A stretch of 13,705 bases of DNA from Ophryocystis elektroscirrha (taxonomy: Eukaryota > Apicomplexa > Conoidasida > Neogregarinorida > Ophryocystidae). The notes beneath the pieces are model-generated. The model was given only the letters and a program-made list of their open reading frames with translations, was not told the DNA's origin and ran no database searches. Shown here in pieces: positions 10,101 through 13,705 of this stretch (positions are counted from its first letter, which is position 1; every line of letters starts with the position of its first letter). The stretch lies in contig JAQIFP010000072.1 in assembly GCA_030141585.1 (NCBI GenBank), positions 1-13,705 on the forward strand, in the 5' to 3' direction. The position numbers and the translations under genes are program-made.

Positions 10101-12131
10101 TATATAAAAACTATATATATAAGCTATATATATAAACTATATATATATACTATATATGTAAACTATATATATAAACTATATATATAAATTATATATATAT
10201 ATATATATATATTTAGTTTGTGTTTTTATCATAAATATTATGTAAGTAGAAACTTTTGTATTTTAGAATCCGAGCTGGCCAAATCACCGATGGAACATAA
10301 TTTGGTTATTGCAACTTGCTAACACATTATGTGAGTTTTATGTCACTGACGAAGCTTCAAAAATATATTATTACATATTACAATTTTTACTGCAAAACTG
10401 TTATTCAAAACCTTCCAAAGTAAATCCAAATCCCATTCAGCTGTAATAAAAATAAAGTCACATTTGAGTTAGGTTCACTGATAATTTGGAGACAGTGCTA
10501 AAGCGATATTTGATGTGTATATCCAACTCCACTTTAGAGAGTACTCAAAGAGTATCAAATATACACTATAGGATGTCAAAAGACACCGAAAATTATATGA
10601 AAGAAATATGTTTGAAGTTTATAGTATCTACCGGCTATTCTATTAATATAGACCCTAATAAAAATCAACTTATTATATTGGGATTAATTGCGTGCTATCA
10701 TTTCAAGCCGAATTTAATAACTATACCTCTGAAAAATATTGGAGAATTAATAACACTATATAGTAAAGATGACACCCATACATCTAAATATGAAATATAT
10801 TTCCCATATATATATACATTTATATATGAAAATAATTTATACGCCATTAATATGTACCATATAAATTTTCCTGTCAATATATTCGCTGTACAATGTGATT
10901 CTGGTGCTTTATATTTCCAGTATACTCAAAGAAATAATTTTGAACAAGTATCATCTTTAGGTATTTAGCTGTCAAATTAATTAAATAATCATAGTAACTT
11001 ATATAAACCACCATTTATAAATGAAAATCAAATAGTTTATCAAATTTTACACTGTTATGCTTGATACTTAATATTATAATCACGTTAATGGTTACCTTAT
11101 GTTAATACTTGCAATTATATGCTTGATAATATAAAAATTTATATAATATGTATATATAAATTTATTATATTTGTATTTAAAACTAATAATATATAAGTAT
11201 ATACATATAAACATATATACATATATACATATATACATATATACATATATACATATATACATATATACATATATACATATATACATATATACATATACAG
11301 ATATATACATATATAGAGTTATACATTAATACTTATATGAATATACATATTTATAAATATATATATATATATATATTTATGTTATTATATATATATATAT
11401 TATTTATTTAATTGAATAAATTTAGGTAATTTAATTGCTGAAGATACACCATTTATTTTGGAGCCGCACACTTGGTCCAAGTTATCTTTATTATCGCTTG
11501 AAGCCAGCCATAATATTTCAAGTATAAAATTCAGGTCGATACGCTTAGGTAATATCAAAATTTGGCTAAAAAGTAATTTTACTTATTGCCCTAACGACCT
11601 TTACAAAATACAACCGTATATACCTTTTTCTCTTGAAAGTCCCAAACCGGTTGATTCCATAGATCAAATACTAACGTATCTCACTAAAATGGATTTTGAC
11701 TACCTTACGAAATATTTATCTACTTTATATCCCAATTGTAACAAGTTAAGTTCAGCTTTTTCTAATACTTACTTGAAAACATGTAAATCATTTAACCGCA
11801 CACAGCTCCTTACATCAATATATTCTTTTCTTATCAAAAACCCGGAATACAAAGATTCCTATAATTTATCTTATGAAACTATACAAGCTTATCTTCCTGA
11901 ACTTTACCATTATTGTTTTTTTCATAAACAGCCGTATTGTTACATATATCCTTCAATCGACGTAAGACTTGAAGTCCAATTATATAATAAAAATCCTGAT
12001 ATATGTGTACTCGTGAAATAAAAAATTCATATATTATTTATTAAATTGTAATAATTTTATAATAAAAAACTTACTTGAAAGTTATATAATATATTTAATA
12101 TAATATATTTATAGTACCTATCATGAGCTTG

Positions 12132-12192
<61 letters not shown>

Positions 12193-12883
12193 ACAGATAT
12201 ATACATTTATATAAAAATAAGATATTCTCAGCGTATAATACTATTAATCTAATGTCATAAATTGCATAGCCTGACACATATGTTGCATACATAATATTTT
12301 GTATAATAGTTATTTTATTATTTATGCATAGGTTTATAAAATTCTAATATTATATTTAATATATTTTTTTTTAACCTTATCTTCTGAAATAAATTTTAAA
12401 AGATGTTACTTGAGATTTATATAGAATTTTAATAATTTATAGAGGGGATAATTTCAAATTAAACGTAAATTTATTCAGATATTTGCAAAAAATCTGTTCT
12501 ACTTTACATACTGTACAATCGAAGTTCCGAATAGCATATATACAAATAATTATTCTCAAATTCAATTAATTTTGACTTACCCCAAAATAATTGCAAAGTA
12601 ACTACATTAGATTATATGCAGTAAATATTTAACACAAACATATAAGCAAACTTTGGTATTTCAGTATCGTTCAAAACTCTGCCTGTGGAAATTTTTTGGT
12701 TGAAGATTTAGACTCTACCAATAATCAAGACAATAAAGTAATAAAGTAAACATTAATGACATACAATAACAAATACTTTGTATATAAATATATATTTTTT
12801 AGGAATTATTATCGTGTATTTATCACATGTGTACATATATTCATTTCTCTATCTATAATAAACGTGTATTTTACATTGAATAT

Positions 12884-12918
<35 letters not shown>

Positions 12919-13005
12919 TATTAATATCACACAATATAATTAAATATATATATATATATATATATCACACAATATAGTTCGATGTACATATATATATGTT
13001 TACAT

Positions 13006-13043
<38 letters not shown>

Positions 13044-13416
13044 TATTAATATCACACAATATAGTTAAATATATATATATATATATATATATTCAGCTTT
13101 GTTTATTTATAGATAAGGCAATAATGTTACCTTGCATTAGGTGGGTCAAATTTTTGCTGTTTCAAAAAGCATGGAATTAGTGGAATTGAATGTTTTGAAT
13201 ACAGAGCGATTTGTATCTTTGTTCTCTGAAAATTATTATTACCTCCCTGAAAATTCCAATGAAGAACACAGTTTTTTTAGAAAAACACTTGAATCTACGA
13301 CTGGACATCCATTCTGTACAATGATAGCTCCTTTATTTATCCGACTTGAAAAACCTTCCAATTATAGAATATATTTCACTTTAGATTTGGCTGGATATGG
13401 TATTAATAGTCTATAA
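7167..13416 (+). CDS. TRAPPC11: TRAPPC11-like (foie gras domain) TRAPP complex subunit, at least eleven exons
   Basis: TRAPPC11 belongs to a TRAPP tethering complex in ER-Golgi traffic and autophagy. Exons: 7167-7804, 8704-8824, 8858-8989, 9063-9153, 9186-9353, 9389-9471, 9506-9658, 10267-10442, 10473-10960, 11426-12006, 13141-13416; about 968 residues (family about 1,100). Phases agree at every junction. The assignment rests on remembered pattern: [12 protein letters not shown] near the N-terminus, [20 protein letters not shown] (human: [20 protein letters not shown]), [12 protein letters not shown], then helical stretches in the foie-gras order ([85 protein letters not shown]), and from about residue 540 beta-rich sequence like the gryzun region. 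Catalytic motifs are not expected. The start follows an in-frame TAA immediately. The last junction and the true end are uncertain. Another large TRAPP subunit is the main alternative. Confidence 0.65.
7805..8703 (+). other. TRAPPC11-like gene intron 1 (899 bp)
   Basis: Donor GATAT|GTAGAA, acceptor TTCTTTTAG|GTTT, phase 2; the rejoined codon is ATG (Met213), giving [15 protein letters not shown]. The interior is A+T-rich and carries a 10-bp tandem repeat. I see no other coding sequence. Confidence 0.8.
8221..8294. repeat. 10-bp tandem repeat, unit TATGTGTATA
   Basis: Seven exact 10-bp copies plus a partial one, preceded by a variant copy (TATGTACATA) at 8211. It sits in the first intron of the TRAPPC11-like gene. 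Three overlapping Tyr/Val/Cys-rich open frames here are repeat artefacts. Confidence 0.92.
8825..8857 (+). other. 33-bp intron (TRAPPC11-like intron 2)
   Basis: Donor TGCACT|GTAAGT, the closest to the textbook donor among the tiny introns, and acceptor AAATACAG|GCC, phase 0. It joins KEICT to AVLQTVLGF. Unspliced, it ends in a TAA. Confidence 0.88.
8990..9062 (+). other. TRAPPC11-like intron 3 (73 bp)
   Basis: Donor TTAACA|GTAAAA, acceptor ATATTAATAG|TTG, phase 0, joining SIQKLT to [10 protein letters not shown]. An alternative uses donor CAAAA|GTTAAC with the acceptor at 9079, giving the same downstream frame but a shorter protein. I prefer the GTA donor. Confidence 0.65.
9154..9185 (+). 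other. 32-bp intron (TRAPPC11-like intron 4)
   Basis: Donor CACCAAG|GTATTC, acceptor AAAACTTAG|AGTT, phase 1. It joins HVQPHQ to [11 protein letters not shown]. The two flanking frames differ and both close quickly without splicing. Confidence 0.9.
9354..9388 (+). other. 35-bp intron (TRAPPC11-like intron 5)
   Basis: Donor ATCCC|GTATGT, acceptor ATGAAATTAG|CATC, phase 1, producing a Pro codon between TKVVS and SEFIPINIS. Confidence 0.85.
9472..9505 (+). other. 34-bp intron (TRAPPC11-like intron 6)
   Basis: Donor TATATG|GTAAAT, acceptor TTAATATTCAG|AAAG, phase 0. It joins AAFFQYM to KAYKLAHIC. Confidence 0.88.
9659..10266 (+). other. TRAPPC11-like intron 7 (608 bp)
   Basis: Donor CAACAG|GTACTT, acceptor GTATTTTAG|AATCC, phase 0, joining RNYLQQ to NPSWPNHRW. 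The second half is a TA-rich tandem array; the first half is plain A+T-rich DNA with no visible exon. Confidence 0.82.
9930..10210. repeat. Degenerate ~13-bp TA-rich tandem array with AAGC/AAAC spacers
   Basis: Repeated words of the form CTATATATATAAG and CTATATATATAAA, with drifting length because of extra TA steps. AAGCT and AAACT spacers alternate along the array. It is confined to intron 7 of the TRAPPC11-like gene. Confidence 0.85.
10443..10472 (+). other. 30-bp intron (TRAPPC11-like intron 8)
   Basis: Donor CAGCT|GTAATA, acceptor ATTTGAGTTAG|GTTC, phase 2, giving Leu521 between NPNPIQ and FTDNLETV. An alternative donor AAA|GTAAAT at 10424 is in the wrong phase for this acceptor. Confidence 0.82.
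10961..11425 (+). other. TRAPPC11-like intron 9 (465 bp)
   Basis: Donor CTTTAG|GTATTT, acceptor ATAAATTTAG|GTAA, phase 1, making a Gly codon between VSSL and NLIAEDTP. It carries an 8-bp tandem repeat and a TA run near 11359-11399. Confidence 0.8.
11209..11306. repeat. 8-bp tandem repeat, unit ACATATAT
   Basis: About eleven to twelve tandem copies of ACATATAT, the first one slightly changed (ACATATAA). It lies in intron 9. The minus-strand Tyr/Ile-rich open frame over it is an artefact. Confidence 0.92.
12135..12189. repeat. Long TA dinucleotide microsatellite
   Basis: About 27 uninterrupted AT/TA dinucleotides. Such a run is self-complementary and prone to length change and assembly error. 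Confidence 0.95.
12665..12737 (+). CDS. Candidate small exon of the TRAPPC11-like gene
   Basis: TGGTATTTCAG at 12654-12664 is a good acceptor, and the following frame reads [16 protein letters not shown] and on to a phase-0 donor AATAAA|GTAATA that fits the exon at 13141. Base composition is less A+T-rich than its surroundings. Its incoming phase (2) fits none of the donors I favour in the preceding exon; only CAGCC|GTATTG (phase 2, about 11930) would, at the cost of dropping coding-looking sequence after it. Low confidence. Confidence 0.3.
12889..13092. repeat. TA tracts with a duplicated 30-bp non-TA module
   Basis: A 30-bp block (starts TCATATTAATATCACACAAT) occurs at 12916-12945 and again at 13041-13070 with one A/G difference, each time between long TA runs; a partial copy, TCACACAATATAGTT, lies at 12965-12979. 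The spacing between full copies is 125 bp, which suggests segmental duplication of a TA-flanked unit. Confidence 0.85.
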
Positions 13417-13705
13417 ACTGATAATTAACACTTCAATAATTATATATATATAAAACTGCTACATGTATATATGTTCACAAAATTATTTTTAATATACCTT
13501 AAATAGATAAATATATTGTTCTTAAAAAATTTTACACGCAATAATTTAATTAACATATACGTATAAATATCTATTTCTCTATCTAAAATACTTTCAAAAT
13601 ATTATAGTCTGCACAAATGAGCTCAAAATGTCACTGCGTAAACACATGAGACAGTATATTTAAGTATGTATACCTATATATGTAGATATATAAACATATA
13701 TATAT
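13417..13705. other. 3' flank of the TRAPPC11-like gene, with a possible terminal exon
   Basis: A+T-rich flank without an ORF. If the preceding exon ends at GATATG|GTATTA (13399, phase 1) rather than reading to TAA at 13414-13416, an acceptor ATTATAG at 13601-13607 opens a frame CTNELKMSLRKHMRQYI that stops at TAA 13661-13663. This may be the true last exon; the evidence is weak. Confidence 0.35.

Larger units (their letters stand above)
12007..13140 (+). other. Uncertain last long intron of the TRAPPC11-like gene (about 1.1 kb)
   Basis: The exon ending near 12006 (donor ATATGT|GTACTC, phase 0) and the exon starting at 13141 (acceptor TTGCATTAG|GTGGG, phase 0) are compatible. An earlier donor GAC|GTAAGA at 11962 is also phase 0 and closer to consensus. 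A coding-looking segment at 12665-12737 may be an extra exon but starts in phase 2. The rest is TA-rich DNA with the repeats listed separately. Confidence 0.45.

Noticed and set aside
11092..11310. Minus-strand Tyr/Ile-rich ORF
   Set aside because: It reads the 8-bp ACATATAT repeat; it is opposite to and inside a TRAPPC11-like intron.
12095..12977. ORFs of about 65-73 codons ending or passing through TA runs
   Set aside because: Tyr-Ile dipeptide repeats from TA microsatellites, with no other support.
12889..13092. TA-specific transposable element
   Set aside because: No terminal inverted repeats, no coding capacity and only two full copies; a local duplication is sufficient.

Overview
The window is nuclear DNA of an A+T-rich eukaryote. 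No prokaryotic gene, rRNA, tRNA, CRISPR array or transposon was recognised. I read three protein genes, all heavily interrupted: a WD40 protein (93-4017, minus), the tRNA 2-thiolation enzyme CTU1/NCS6 (4592-7153, minus) and a TRAPPC11-like vesicle-tethering subunit (7167 to about 13416 or beyond, plus). Exons were joined by hand from reading frame, splice-site dinucleotides, intron phase and remembered family patterns; no alignment or transcript was available.

The striking property is the introns. Of about 24 that I place, 11 are only 29-36 bp long (GTA...AG). They occur in all three genes and every one rejoins the frame so that recognisable protein continues across it. The other introns run from 73 to about 1,130 bp, and most of the large ones are filled with TA-rich micro- or minisatellite DNA, each with a different repeat unit. 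Coding space is compact, while most long introns are repeat-filled.

Layout: 1-92, TAA-rich 3' flank; 93-4017, WD gene in seven exons, whose first exon (3106-4017, Asn/Ser-rich, probably disordered) is joined to the WD part by inference; 4018-4591, intergenic; 4592-7153, CTU1 in nine exons, a complete 327-residue protein with all expected Cys and PP-loop motifs; 7154-7166, a 13-bp spacer between the divergent CTU1 and TRAPPC11 start codons; 7167-13416, TRAPPC11-like gene in at least eleven exons, its last part uncertain; 13417-13705, flank with a possible last exon.

Lineage: the WD protein resembles the family of fission yeast C2A9.03 and plant At3g13340, which I associate with fungi, plants and protists rather than animals. 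With very short introns, A+T richness and standard stops (TAA and TGA used), a protist or an early-diverging or parasitic fungus-like organism is likely; I cannot name it. The genes do not form a pathway: one acts in tRNA wobble modification, one in ER-Golgi tethering, one is of unknown role. CTU1 and the TRAPPC11-like gene probably share a bidirectional promoter that must overlap coding sequence.
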